This document shows positions 1 to 9,096 of a stretch of 64,000 nucleotides of DNA, one piece after another. Each line of letters opens with the position of its first letter. Position 1 is the stretch's first letter. This DNA is from Bacillota bacterium. Its GTDB lineage: Bacteria; Bacillota; Clostridia; Christensenellales; SZUA-584. The stretch is from NCBI GenBank assembly GCA_023461435.1, contig JAEYLC010000008.1, positions 1 to 64,000 on the forward strand, in the 5' to 3' direction. The notes under the pieces are model-generated. The model ran no database searches. It saw only the letters and a list, made by a program, of their open reading frames with translations, and had not been told where the DNA came from. The translations under genes and the position numbers were made by a program.

Positions 1-55
1 ACCTTCATCATTTTAACATCGGAGGTTTTTTTCTTAAAGCTAAAGCTTACTCCCT

Positions 56-88
56 CCACCGGCAGAGACCGGTGGTTTATTTGGTTTT
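56..88 (+). terminator. Rho-independent terminator, plus strand
   Basis: A perfect 7-bp stem (CCACCGG/CCGGTGG) with a 6-nt loop is followed on the plus strand by a T-rich tail. It probably ends a plus-strand gene lying left of the window. The first 55 bases contain no gene I can recognise. Confidence 0.6.
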
Positions 89-129
89 GTCCGCCTTCGC
101 TCCCAAAACCACACTAAAGTGTTCAACGA

Positions 130-168
130 AAAAGACCTCACCGGCAGCAAAGCCGAGTGAGGTCTTTT
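130..168 (-). terminator. Terminator downstream of the first PQQ-like gene
   Basis: A 12-bp stem (AAAAGACCTCAC/GTGAGGTCTTTT) encloses a smaller CGGC/GCCG stem. It starts 10 bp after the stop codon of the minus-strand gene at 179, with T-runs on both sides, so it could work in both directions. Confidence 0.75.
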
Positions 169-178
169 GTTTTTGAAT

Positions 179-2032
179 CTATCCGATCGTGAGGAAGAAG
201 AAATGGCCGCTTCTTGACCCCACCACGATGGTATTGCCAAACACTGCGGGCGTCGCTTCAAAGCTGTTGGGTTCTTCCGTTCCCTTCTGCGTGCTCACGT
301 TCAGCGTATCCGCCACGCTTCCGGCCGTCGCATCCGCCTTGATCAGCTTGATGTCGCCTTTGTACATGCACTGCACGATATAGCACTGTCCGTCCGCCGT
401 ATACACGGGCACCGGCGACGAAGGCGTCCAGCCGGAATTCTGCAGATCCACCGTCCAAACAGTATTGCCGGTCTCTTTATCGAGCGCGACGAGCAGCGCC
501 GTTTTGGTGCCGTCTTCGAGTATCGCGTTGGAAACCGTGTAGATGATCAGCCCGTCGATGGATGTGCCGGGTTTGCCGAGTATCGGAGAGGCAAGTATGC
601 CGCCGTCTACGCTGCCGTCCACGGCTGTATAAACGTCGAAGTCGGCCGTCCATAGCACTTCGCCCGTCAGCCCGTCGATCTTACGCGCATGGCACGGCCC
701 TTTCGTGTCTTTCGCATTCACAACGGTATCGTCGAATTCGCAGCCCGTATACAGATAGAACTCCTGCTTGTCGATATTCTCTTCGAGCACCATCGAAACG
801 TCGCTGTCGTTTTCCAGATCGTTCGCGTAAACGAGCTTCATCGTATTCAAATCCACACACTGCAGCATGCCGATATTGTCCGTGAAGAACACATAGTTGC
901 GCCATGCCGCCGCCGAGTTCTCCATGCCGTATATGCTCGAGCTCTCGTTGCGGGTCGAATTGTACGCATACTTCACCATGGGGCCGGGGTTCATCGACAG
1001 CGTGCCCGCCGCCTCATCGTAGGCCGTATTGAGCTTCAATGTGTAAAGCACGCCATTCTCGCCCGGTTCGATCAGCGTATCCGTCGCCGCGTCGATGAGC
1101 GGGCTTGCGTCGTAGGCCTGCCAGTTGCGGTAAGCCGCAGGATCTTTATCCGCCGCGCCGAACTTATACAGCTCCTGACCGTCGATCAGGTTGTATATCC
1201 GGAAATACATGTCGTTGCATTCCGTGGTGCTGCCCGCCGGGTTGAGCCCCTGCCCGACATAGAGTATCGGGTAGCCGCGCGGGTCAAGGCTCGCCGTTCC
1301 CTTTGTGGGCGCGCCGATGCTGATCGGATCACGGGTTTTTGCGCCTGTTGAGAGCTCCATGAAGTAAATGTTGCCGTCCACCGACGGGATGATCACTTCA
1401 GTAAAGCCCGCTTTTTGACGGAACTCATCATAGAGCGTCGCCATAATCTGCCTTGTCGCATCCGGCCATGTCACGATCAGAGGCTGCCCGGTACACGCCG
1501 AGCCGCTCCATCTTCCGGCCGAGCTCGTCGTCTTGTCGATATCAAGCAGCGTCAGCTTGCCGTTTGCGATGTCGGCCGTACCCCAGCTCGACTGGTCGCG
1601 GTAGTTGTTGCCGCGATACGTGGTAATGCCCTGAAGCGCGGTATATTCGGCGCCGGTCGGGAACAAAACGGATGCGTCACGGTTGTAATCGGCCGTTTCC
1701 GTGCCGTCGCTAAAAATCTTTGTTGTAAATCCGAACTTTGCGGGATCGGTGTTTTCCGTCGCGTGCGGCACCAGCTCCGCCGCCATGGTCGGCTCCGGTG
1801 TGGGCGACGGCGTGGCCTCAGGTGTCGCTTCAGGCAGCGTGACGCCCGAGTCGGGCGTTTGCATCGCCATCGACTCCCTTGGGGACAGCGGATTGCCCGG
1901 CTCATTATTAAGCGCAGTCACGATCAAATATATGCCGCCCGCAAGCGCAACGACCAGCACACCGAGTATGATAAAAAACCTCGGACTCGTTCTTCTTCTG
2001 CTGCGTCTTCTTGCGTAGTATCTGCTCTTCAT
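179..2032 (-). CDS. Membrane-anchored PQQ-like beta-propeller protein, copy A
   Basis: This 617-residue protein has a short Arg-rich cytoplasmic N-terminus (YYARRRSRRR), one transmembrane segment at about residues 18-40, a Thr/Pro/Glu-rich linker to about residue 85, and a large extracellular part. The extracellular part carries repeats of the PQQ/BamB beta-propeller type, such as DGLTGEVLWT and DKETGNTVWTVDL. The start is the internal ATG at 2032, which has a GGAAAGG ribosome site; the longer frame upstream lacks one. It is very similar along its whole length to the next gene and clearly related to the third. A role as a surface sensor or binding scaffold is inferred. BamB itself is an outer-membrane assembly factor, which would not fit here. 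No catalytic motif was seen. Confidence 0.8.
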   Translation of the reverse strand: MKSRYYARRRSRRRTSPRFFIILGVLVVALAGGIYLIVTALNNEPGNPLSPRESMAMQTPDSGVTLPEATPEATPSPTPEPTMAAELVPHATENTDPAKFGFTTKIFSDGTETADYNRDASVLFPTGAEYTALQGITTYRGNNYRDQSSWGTADIANGKLTLLDIDKTTSSAGRWSGSACTGQPLIVTWPDATRQIMATLYDEFRQKAGFTEVIIPSVDGNIYFMELSTGAKTRDPISIGAPTKGTASLDPRGYPILYVGQGLNPAGSTTECNDMYFRIYNLIDGQELYKFGAADKDPAAYRNWQAYDASPLIDAATDTLIEPGENGVLYTLKLNTAYDEAAGTLSMNPGPMVKYAYNSTRNESSSIYGMENSAAAWRNYVFFTDNIGMLQCVDLNTMKLVYANDLENDSDVSMVLEENIDKQEFYLYTGCEFDDTVVNAKDTKGPCHARKIDGLTGEVLWTADFDVYTAVDGSVDGGILASPILGKPGTSIDGLIIYTVSNAILEDGTKTALLVALDKETGNTVWTVDLQNSGWTPSSPVPVYTADGQCYIVQCMYKGDIKLIKADATAGSVADTLNVSTQKGTEEPNSFEATPAVFGNTIVVGSRSGHFFFLTIG

Positions 2033-2108
2033 ACTTCCAGCCTTTCCTCTCATCATTTGCACCACTTGTCAAACACCACTGTTTTTAGATTATAGTACAA
2101 AAGCCATA

Positions 2109-2143
2109 AAAAAAACAACGAATTTTCATATTTCGTTGTTTTT
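2109..2143 (-). terminator. Terminator between PQQ-like copies A and B
   Basis: An AACAACGAA/TTCGTTGTT stem is followed on the minus strand by a run of eight T residues. It lies downstream of copy B and just upstream of the likely promoter of copy A, whose -10 TATAAT reads at about 2090 on the minus strand. Confidence 0.65.
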
Positions 2144-2172
2144 AAGCGTGTAAACGAATTGTGAACAGCCAA

Positions 2173-2220
2173 AACAAGCGGAGCCCGCTGCGGCAAGGCC
2201 GCCCGTAAACACCGCTTGTT
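2173..2220 (-). terminator. Hairpin directly downstream of PQQ-like copy B
   Basis: AACAAGCGG pairs with CCGCTTGTT around a GC-rich inner arm, and the minus strand continues into TTTT. It sits 8 bp after the copy B stop codon and acts in series with the hairpin at 2109-2143. Confidence 0.6.
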
Positions 2221-2228
2221 TATCGATG

Positions 2229-4103
2229 TCACCCGATCGTCAGATAGAAGAAGTGGCCGCTCCTTGACCCCACAACGATGGTATTGCCGAACACCGCGGG
2301 CGTCGCCTCAAAGCTGTTGGGCTCCTCCGAGCTTTTCGCTTCACTGACGTTAATCGAATCAGCCACGGTTCCCGCCGCCGTGTCCGCCTTGATCAGCTTG
2401 ATGCCGCCCTTGAAAAGGCACTGCACGATATAGCATTGGCCGTCCGCCGTGTAAACGGGCACCGGTGATGACGGCGTCCAGCCGGCGTTGTCATAATCAT
2501 CGGCATACAGGTCAACCTGCCAGACAACCTCGCCTGTCATCTTATCAAGCGCCACCATGAGGGCTGTTTTGGTGCCGTCTTCGAGCAGCACGTTGGAAAC
2601 CGTATAGATGATAAGCCCGTCGATGGCGGTCCCTGTCCTTCCAAGTATCGGCGAGGCGAGTATGCCGCCGTCGACGCTGCCGCCGATCTCCGTATAAATG
2701 CTGAAATCCTTCGTCCACAGGATTTCCCCCGTCAGCCCGTCGATCTTGCGCGCGTAACAGCTGCCCTTCGCGTTTTCGGCCTTGACAACGGTATCGTCGT
2801 ACTCACAGCCCGTGTACAGATAAAAATCCTGCTTGCCGATATCCTCTTCAAGCACCATCGAGACGTCGCTGTCGTTTTGAAGGTCGTTCGCGTAGACGGG
2901 TTTCATCGTGTTTAAATCCACACACTGCAGCATGCCGATATTGTCCGTGAAGAAAAGGTAATTGCGCCACGCCGTCGCCGAGTTCTCCATGCCGTATATG
3001 CCCGAGCTCGCGTTGCGCATCGAGTCGTATGTGTATTTCACCATCGGCCCCGGCGCCATTGAGAGCGTACCCGCCGCTTCGTCATACACCGTATTGAGCT
3101 TGACCGTATAGAGCACGCCATTTTCGCCCGGCTCGATCAGCGTATCCGTCGCCGCGTCGATCAGCGGGCTGGCGTCGTAAGCCTGCCAGTTTTTCCGGTA
3201 CGCCACCGGGTCTCTTTGCGGCGCACCGAAATTATACAGCTCCTCGCCGTCGATGAGGTTGTAGACTCGAAAATACATATCGTTATATTCGTCGTGCGGG
3301 CTCCCCTGTTCATTGAGCCCCTGGCCGACATAGAGAATCGGATAGCCGCGCGGGTCGAGGCTCGGTGTTCCTTTCGTGGGCAGACCGATATTGATGGGAT
3401 CGCGCGTTTTCGTACCCGTTGACAGCTCCATGAAGTAAATATTGCCGTCCGCCGACGCGATGATCACCTCGGTAAACCCCGCTTTATGGCGGAACTCATC
3501 GTAGATCGTCGCCATATTCTCCCGCGTCTTATCCGGCCACGTCACGATCAGCGGCTGCCCGGTGCAGGCCGAGCCTCTCCAGTTTCCGATGGCGCTCGTC
3601 GTCTTGTCGATATCGAGCAGCGTCAGCTTGCCTGCTGCGATATCTGCCGTGCCCCAGCTCGATTGATCGCGGTAGTTGTTGCCGCGGTATGTGGTGATGC
3701 CCGCAAGCGCGGTGTATTCGGCGCCTGCGGGGAATGCCACAGATGCATCGCGGTGATAATCAGCCGTTTCCGTGCCGTCAACATACACCTTCGTGGTAAA
3801 AGCGAATTTTGCGGGATCGGTGTTTTCCGTCGCGAGCGGCACCAGCTCCGCCGCCATGGTCGGCTCGGGCGTGGGCGATGGCGTGACCCCAGGTGATTCC
3901 TCAGGCAGCGTAACGTTCGCATCGGGCGCCGGCATCTCGGCAAGCTCGCCCGGATGCTCAGGGTTCCCCTGCTGATGATTGAGCGTCGTCACGATCAAAT
4001 AAATACCCACCGCAAACGCGGCAATCAGCACACCCGCAATCGCATAAAATCTCGGTTTGATTCTTCTTCTGCTGCGTCTTCTCGCGTAGTATTTGTTTTT
4101 CAT
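2229..4103 (-). CDS. Membrane-anchored PQQ-like beta-propeller protein, copy B
   Basis: This 624-residue protein is a close paralogue of copy A, with the same YYARRRSRRR head, a single transmembrane segment, a PSPTPEPTMAAELVP linker and the same repeat order. It differs by small insertions, for example about five residues before GWTPSSPVPVY near the C-terminus. The start is the ATG at 4103, with GGAGAGG upstream. All conserved features of copy A are intact, so this looks like a recent functional duplicate rather than a decaying copy. Its function is unknown; binding of an extracellular ligand or cell-wall component is an inference. Confidence 0.8.
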   Translation of the reverse strand: MKNKYYARRRSRRRIKPRFYAIAGVLIAAFAVGIYLIVTTLNHQQGNPEHPGELAEMPAPDANVTLPEESPGVTPSPTPEPTMAAELVPLATENTDPAKFAFTTKVYVDGTETADYHRDASVAFPAGAEYTALAGITTYRGNNYRDQSSWGTADIAAGKLTLLDIDKTTSAIGNWRGSACTGQPLIVTWPDKTRENMATIYDEFRHKAGFTEVIIASADGNIYFMELSTGTKTRDPINIGLPTKGTPSLDPRGYPILYVGQGLNEQGSPHDEYNDMYFRVYNLIDGEELYNFGAPQRDPVAYRKNWQAYDASPLIDAATDTLIEPGENGVLYTVKLNTVYDEAAGTLSMAPGPMVKYTYDSMRNASSGIYGMENSATAWRNYLFFTDNIGMLQCVDLNTMKPVYANDLQNDSDVSMVLEEDIGKQDFYLYTGCEYDDTVVKAENAKGSCYARKIDGLTGEILWTKDFSIYTEIGGSVDGGILASPILGRTGTAIDGLIIYTVSNVLLEDGTKTALMVALDKMTGEVVWQVDLYADDYDNAGWTPSSPVPVYTADGQCYIVQCLFKGGIKLIKADTAAGTVADSINVSEAKSSEEPNSFEATPAVFGNTIVVGSRSGHFFYLTIG

Positions 4104-4169
4104 AATTATGCCTCTCCGAATACAAATTACACCACCCAAGAACACCAATTTTTCGGATTGCCGTCAACA

Positions 4170-4192
4170 AAAAATTCCCGGCCGGGCCGGGG
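4170..4192 (-). terminator. Terminator after PQQ-like copy C
   Basis: A short CCCGG/CCGGG stem is followed on the minus strand by a T-run. It lies 12 bp after the stop of the gene at 4204 and before the copy B start region. Confidence 0.5.
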
Positions 4193-4203
4193 ATCTGATA
4201 AAC

Positions 4204-6030
4204 TCAACTGATTGTGATAAAGAATATATGCTTGTTTCTTGAAGCCACAACGATCGTATTGCCGTAAACCGCAGGGGTCGCCTCGATGCTTTCGCCGTCG
4301 CCCACATTGAGCTTGGCCGCTTCGGTTCCCGTCGCGCCGTCAATCAGCGCCACGTCGCCCGCGCGGTCGCACTGCACGATATACCCCTTGCCGTCGGATG
4401 TATACACCGACACGGGCGACGACGGCGACCATCCGTCGGTCTGCATATCGTAAGACCATGCCTCGCTGCCGTCATCCTGATTGAGCGCGACGACACGGCT
4501 GGTGATGGCTCCATCCTTAGCCTCCATCGTCACGCTGTAGATCACGAGCCCTTCCATCGAGGTGCCCTCTTTGCCGACCACCGGAGACCCCGCGATGCCG
4601 CCGTTTGCTTCGGCAGTTGACTGCACGGTATACGGCGCTTCCCAGACCACCTCGCCCGTCAGACCGTTGATTTTGCGCGCGTAGGCCATGCCCGTGAAAT
4701 TCGGGCCGGGCTGTGCGGCGTCAGGGCGCACAAGCTTGTTGTACGCACAGCCCGTATAAAGGTAAACCGTCTGGTCGGCTGGCGCTTCCTCAAGCACCAT
4801 CGACGCATTGCTCTCGTCCGTGAGATTATTCGCATACACGGGCGACATGGTGTTTAAGTCCACGCACTGCAGAATGCCGACCGTATCCGTAAAAAACATA
4901 TAGTTTTTCCACGCCACAGGCGAATCCTCAATGCCCCACCGTCCGCCGCTCGCGGCGTCCGCCGCCTGATTCTGCGGCGTGGTGTAGCGGTATTTCACCT
5001 TTTTGGGGTCCATATCCATCGTGAGCTCGCCCGTCTGCGCGTTGACATTCGTATTGAGGTCACACATATAAACAATGCCATTTCCGCCCGGATAGATCAG
5101 CGTATCCGTGCCGCCGTCAATCAGCGGGCTGGCGTTGTACGCCTGCCCGTCGGCGTACGCAAACGGGTCTTTATCCGCCGCGCCCACCTCCATCAGCTTT
5201 TCGCCGGTGATCAGGCTATACGCTTTGAAATAGACGTTTCTGGCCGGCTGGTCGCCGCCGCTTGACTGCAGCCCCTGTCCCACGTAAAGTACCGGATACC
5301 CCCTTGGGTCAAGGCTCGGCGTTCCCGAAACCGGGCCGCCCACATTGAACGGATTGCGCGTCTTTTCACCCGTCTCAAGGTCCATAAAATAAACATATCC
5401 GTTCAGCGACGCGTAAATGACCTCCACGAACCCTTCTTTATTGCGATACTGCTCCGCGAGCGTCGTCATTTTCGCGCGCACTTCGTCGGGCCATTTGACG
5501 ATCAGCGGCTGGCCTGTCCATCCCATGCCGCCCTTGCTGCCTTCATCGCCCGTCACCTTGGTGTTGAGCAGCGTGAGCGCTTCATCGGTGATCTGTGCGC
5601 CTCCCCAGCTCGCCGCGTCGCGGTAGTTGTTGCCCCGGAAGGTGGTCACACCCTCCAGTTCTGTATAGTCGCCGCCCGGGCCGAATGAGATCGGCTCGGT
5701 GCGCTGATAACTCTGCGTCTCGGCACCGTCCGCCATGAGCCCTGTTGTCAAAGAGATGTCCGCCGGATTTGTACCCTGCACGGGCGCCGGCGCAAGATCG
5801 GCCGCGAGCTCGGTTAACGGTTCGGGTGTGGGCGCCTCAGTCGGGCTTTGAGTCGTTTGGACGATCGCGTCGGACGGCCCGGCATTTTCCGCCATGTTGC
5901 CGAGCGACGTAATGAGAAAATAAGCCCCTGTCCCCGCCACGATGACAGACAGGCACACGACCAGAATCACACGCCGTCTTGTTCTTCTTTTATCCCTGCG
6001 CGTTCTCAGGTAGTAACTCTTCTTTCCCAT
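4204..6030 (-). CDS. Membrane-anchored PQQ-like beta-propeller protein, copy C
   Basis: This 608-residue protein is the most divergent of the three tandem paralogues. It keeps the Tyr/Arg-rich head (YYLRTRRDKRRTRRR), a transmembrane segment at about residues 20-42, a TQSPTEAPTPEPLTEL linker and shared propeller landmarks such as VTTFRGNNYRD, SLDPRGYPVLYVGQG and FFTDTVGILQCVDLNTM. The start at 6030 has GGAAGG upstream. Its greater distance suggests that the first duplication was older and that copies A and B split later. The cell-surface location is inferred from the topology. The biological role is not known. Confidence 0.8.
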   Translation of the reverse strand: MGKKSYYLRTRRDKRRTRRRVILVVCLSVIVAGTGAYFLITSLGNMAENAGPSDAIVQTTQSPTEAPTPEPLTELAADLAPAPVQGTNPADISLTTGLMADGAETQSYQRTEPISFGPGGDYTELEGVTTFRGNNYRDAASWGGAQITDEALTLLNTKVTGDEGSKGGMGWTGQPLIVKWPDEVRAKMTTLAEQYRNKEGFVEVIYASLNGYVYFMDLETGEKTRNPFNVGGPVSGTPSLDPRGYPVLYVGQGLQSSGGDQPARNVYFKAYSLITGEKLMEVGAADKDPFAYADGQAYNASPLIDGGTDTLIYPGGNGIVYMCDLNTNVNAQTGELTMDMDPKKVKYRYTTPQNQAADAASGGRWGIEDSPVAWKNYMFFTDTVGILQCVDLNTMSPVYANNLTDESNASMVLEEAPADQTVYLYTGCAYNKLVRPDAAQPGPNFTGMAYARKINGLTGEVVWEAPYTVQSTAEANGGIAGSPVVGKEGTSMEGLVIYSVTMEAKDGAITSRVVALNQDDGSEAWSYDMQTDGWSPSSPVSVYTSDGKGYIVQCDRAGDVALIDGATGTEAAKLNVGDGESIEATPAVYGNTIVVASRNKHIFFITIS

Positions 6031-6110
6031 AATCCGTGCCTTCCGTTTTCGTTTTACGTCAAATAAATTATACTACAATGTGCCGCAAAATGGAAATTGC
6101 GATACAGGGC

Positions 6111-7409
6111 TTAAGCTGCGTCATCGGCCGCTTCTTTTTGCCTGTAAATCGCTTTTTCTGTGGTATACGGTTCGTATGAGTTCAGATAAGCTGTCATATT
6201 CGAATATAGATCGTACCGCTGCGGGTAATTGCTGATGTGTTCATCCGGCAGAAACAGCGCATAGCCGCCGATGCTTTCCTGGCAGCCCGCCGCGCCGCTC
6301 TCTTTGAGCGCCGCGATCATCGTCTTGACCGCATCCTTTTTCTCCGGCGAGTCCGCCGCAAACACACGCGTCGGCGACGTGATCACAGCGGGAAAATCCC
6401 TGTCGCCGTTCAGATAGTGGATCGCATACTCCATGGCTGCCATGCCGGTTTGCGACGCTGTTTCGATGGTTTGAGCGATTTGTCCGTAATAGACGCCGGT
6501 CAGCCCTTCCACCGTTGCGCCTGTGCTCCATATCCTGCCCGCCACGTCGTTTCTGTCGTAATCGAGCGCCGCCTGCAGCACCGTCAGCGCCGCGCTGTCG
6601 TCCGGCACCACAATACCGTCAAGCTCGCCCTCGCGGTAGGCTTTGAATATGTTCTCGGCGGCTTTGTAGATCGTGTCCTTATCGCCGTTCCCCGCGACGC
6701 TGCACACCACATTGAGCCGGTCATATACGAGCAGCGCCTGCCTTAAGCCGCCCGACCGGAGTATCGACGCTTTATCGCTCACCACGCCCGTAATCTCGGC
6801 GATGTTGCCGAAGGGCTCGCCGTACTGCACCGTCATCGTTTCGATGATGCATTGACCCGTGAGTATACCGCACAGAAAATCATCGGGCTCGATAGTGCAG
6901 ACGTAGCCGCCCTCACCGGGCGTGGCCTGCGTCCGCCGCCCGATCGTGATATAGGGCACGCCGTTTTGCATGCATAGTGTATCCGTTTCACCAAGCGGTT
7001 CATTCCCACCCGGTGCGAAAATCAATAAGTCAATGCCGCTGCTAAGCATCTGCTTAACGCAGTCAACCTGCGCCACATCATCCGTCTGCTCGATCGTCAC
7101 GGTCATATCAAACGCGTCCGCGTAGGCTTCCCCCAGCTCTTTAAACGCCTCCGCGTTTGCCGCGTACGGGGACGACGCGCTGATCACAATGCCAATATGA
7201 TAGCCTTGCGCCGGAATCACGCCCGCGGCACCGAGCCCCGGCAGAAACGCCGCCGGATAATCCGCCGGTGTTACCGGCTCGCTGGGCGTTTCGATGGGCA
7301 CAGGCGTTCCGGCTGATTGCGACACGACCGGCAACGTATCCGCAGCGGTGCAGGCCGTCAAGGTGAATGTGAATAATATCAACAGTATGGCAACCAGTCT
7401 TATCTTCAT
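6111..7409 (-). CDS. Periplasmic-binding-protein-like lipoprotein
   Basis: This 432-residue protein has a lipoprotein signal peptide ending in LTACTA, with the lipidated Cys at residue 20, and then a linker. The body resembles type 1 sugar-binding proteins: a YHIGIVISASSPY opening strand, a SSGIDLLIFAPGG segment and a LDGIVVPDDSAALTVL segment. The start at 7409 has CCGGAGGCT upstream; the longer reading frame adds 12 residues without a ribosome site. No permease or ATPase lies next to it, so it may serve a remote transporter or act as a stand-alone ligand sensor. It resembles uncharacterised families of substrate-binding-like lipoproteins. Its ligand is unknown. Confidence 0.7.
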   Translation of the reverse strand: MKIRLVAILLILFTFTLTACTAADTLPVVSQSAGTPVPIETPSEPVTPADYPAAFLPGLGAAGVIPAQGYHIGIVISASSPYAANAEAFKELGEAYADAFDMTVTIEQTDDVAQVDCVKQMLSSGIDLLIFAPGGNEPLGETDTLCMQNGVPYITIGRRTQATPGEGGYVCTIEPDDFLCGILTGQCIIETMTVQYGEPFGNIAEITGVVSDKASILRSGGLRQALLVYDRLNVVCSVAGNGDKDTIYKAAENIFKAYREGELDGIVVPDDSAALTVLQAALDYDRNDVAGRIWSTGATVEGLTGVYYGQIAQTIETASQTGMAAMEYAIHYLNGDRDFPAVITSPTRVFAADSPEKKDAVKTMIAALKESGAAGCQESIGGYALFLPDEHISNYPQRYDLYSNMTAYLNSYEPYTTEKAIYRQKEAADDAA

Positions 7410-7529
7410 GAAAGCCTCCGGATTCGGTTTGTTATAGAATAACATGGTTAGTTAAATAAAACCATATCGATTTTGCCGCGGCGGCAGCGGTAAATACGCG
7501 AATTTAAACTGTCTGCAAATAGGCGGCTA

Positions 7530-7538
7530 TGGTATAAT
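7530..7538 (+). promoter_or_regulatory. Extended -10 promoter of cinA
   Basis: TGGTATAAT matches an extended -10 element (TGn-TATAAT) and lies 37 bp before the cinA start. There is no good -35 at the usual distance, which is tolerated by extended -10 promoters. Confidence 0.55.
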
Positions 7539-7575
7539 ACTCTTCAGGTTATCGACAATAAACGGAGAAGGAAAT

Positions 7576-8823
7576 ATGATCGCGGAAATCATTTGCATCG
7601 GAACGGAAATACTGCTCGGCGACATCGTCAATACCAACGGCGCGTTTCTCTCAAAGGAGCTCGCTTCGCTCGGTATCGACATGTACCATCAATCGGTCGT
7701 GGGCGACAACGCGGGGCGTCTTAAAGAGAGCCTTGAGCTTGCGCTGTCCCGCAGCGACGTGGTGCTCACCACGGGCGGCCTCGGCCCCACCTACGACGAC
7801 CTCACAAAAAAAACAATCGCGGATTATTTCGGCGTAGAGCTCGTGCTGCACGAGCCCAGCGTCAAGAAGATGGAAGAGATGTTTAAACGGCGGGAATGGC
7901 CCATGACGCCGAACAACATGCTTCAGGCGCTTGTGCCGGAAGGCTGCACCGTCTTTTTCAACGACAATGGGCTTGCCCCCGGCGTGGCGGTGGAGAAAAA
8001 CGGAAAAACGGTGATCATGATGCCGGGGCCGCCGTCCGAAATGCGCCCGATGTTTTTGGAACGCATTTCCCCGTTTCTTCAGCAAGGAACCGGCGGCGTG
8101 ATCCGCTCCAAAACGCTTTATATTTTCGGCATGGGCGAATCATCGGTGGAGGATACGCTGCGCGAGCTGATGACCACCTCGATGAACCCCACCGTCGCGC
8201 CGTACGCGAAACAGGGCGAGGTGGAGGTGCGCGTGAGCGCCAAAGCCGCGAGCGAGCAAGAGGCGCAGGCGCTGATCGATCCCGTCGTGTCAAAGATCAG
8301 GCAAACACTCGGCAATGTGGTGTACGGCGTGGATGTGGGCAGCATGCAAAACGCGCTCGTTCAGGCGCTCAAGGAAAAGAAACTCGTCGCAGCCACAGCG
8401 GAAAGCTGTACGGGCGGCCTTGTGTCCGCCGCGATCACAAGCATACCGGGCGCGTCCGGCGTTTTTGCGGGCGGCGTGTGCACCTATACAAACGAGCTCA
8501 AAATGAAGCTGCTCGGCGTCAGCGAACAGACGCTCAAAGACAAGGGCGCGGTATCGCCCGAAACGGCGCAGCAGATGGCGGATGGCGTCCGCAAGCTGAC
8601 CGGCGCGGACGTCGGCGTGGGGATTACGGGTATCGCGGGGCCGGACGGCGGCTCGGCGGAAAAGCCTGTCGGACTCGTCTATGTTGCGGTCTCCAGCAGC
8701 GCGCACAGCGAGGTCAAAAAGCTGATGCTCTCGCGCGGGCACAAGGATGAGAGAAATTCCATCCGCAGCCACGCGGCGCTCAACGCGCTCTCCATGATGC
8801 TGGACGCGGCCCGAAAAGCATAG
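7576..8823 (+). CDS. cinA: CinA-family protein, nicotinamide mononucleotide deamidase
   Basis: This 415-residue protein has the full-length two-domain CinA layout. The N-terminal molybdopterin-binding-like (MoCF) domain opens with AEIICIGTEILLGDIVNTN and contains TTGGLGPTYDDLT. The C-terminal CinA domain runs from about residue 255 and includes TAESCTGGLVSA and GITGIAGPDGGS. In characterised homologues the C-terminal domain deamidates nicotinamide mononucleotide and the N-terminal domain has ADP-ribose pyrophosphatase activity. In streptococci the gene is also tied to competence. The start follows a GGAGAAGGAA ribosome site. It is transcribed divergently from the lipoprotein gene and stands alone. 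Confidence 0.92.
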   Translation: MIAEIICIGTEILLGDIVNTNGAFLSKELASLGIDMYHQSVVGDNAGRLKESLELALSRSDVVLTTGGLGPTYDDLTKKTIADYFGVELVLHEPSVKKMEEMFKRREWPMTPNNMLQALVPEGCTVFFNDNGLAPGVAVEKNGKTVIMMPGPPSEMRPMFLERISPFLQQGTGGVIRSKTLYIFGMGESSVEDTLRELMTTSMNPTVAPYAKQGEVEVRVSAKAASEQEAQALIDPVVSKIRQTLGNVVYGVDVGSMQNALVQALKEKKLVAATAESCTGGLVSAAITSIPGASGVFAGGVCTYTNELKMKLLGVSEQTLKDKGAVSPETAQQMADGVRKLTGADVGVGITGIAGPDGGSAEKPVGLVYVAVSSSAHSEVKKLMLSRGHKDERNSIRSHAALNALSMMLDAARKA

Positions 8824-8859
8824 ATTTACGGCGAGAAAGCGGGCTTAATGACAATCCCC

Positions 8860-8972
8860 TTGTCATGCTGAACGAAGCGCCGGCAAAGTGAAGCATCCCA
8901 TGTCAAATCGCTTTAAACATGGGATTTCAGTCCACTGTATAGTCAATCGCTTTCGCTCAGTCGGGATGACAA
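8860..8972. repeat. Imperfect palindromic intergenic repeat
   Basis: The outer arms TTGTCATGCTGAACGAA and TTTCGCTCAGTCGGGATGACAA are imperfectly complementary. An inner pair, ATCCCATG and CATGGGAT, is perfect. This matches the look of the dispersed TGTCATTCTGAGCGAAGCG palindromes found in many bacterial genomes. Only one copy is visible in this window. It lies just after cinA and could act as its 3-prime hairpin. Confidence 0.65.
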
Positions 8973-9096
8973 TTGACACTTTGTCAACAACCTGACCGTT
9001 TCTTCAAAGAGAAGAGCCTTTATACTTTAGTTTGTGCAAACCAAAAAGAGCAGACGATTTCGCCTGCTCTCATTATTGATATCGCTTGAGCCGTAT

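Noticed and set aside
562..2095. Long plus-strand open frames opposite the first PQQ-like gene
   Set aside because: They are Arg/His/Cys-rich shadows of a well-supported minus-strand gene, with no ribosome sites or family likeness.
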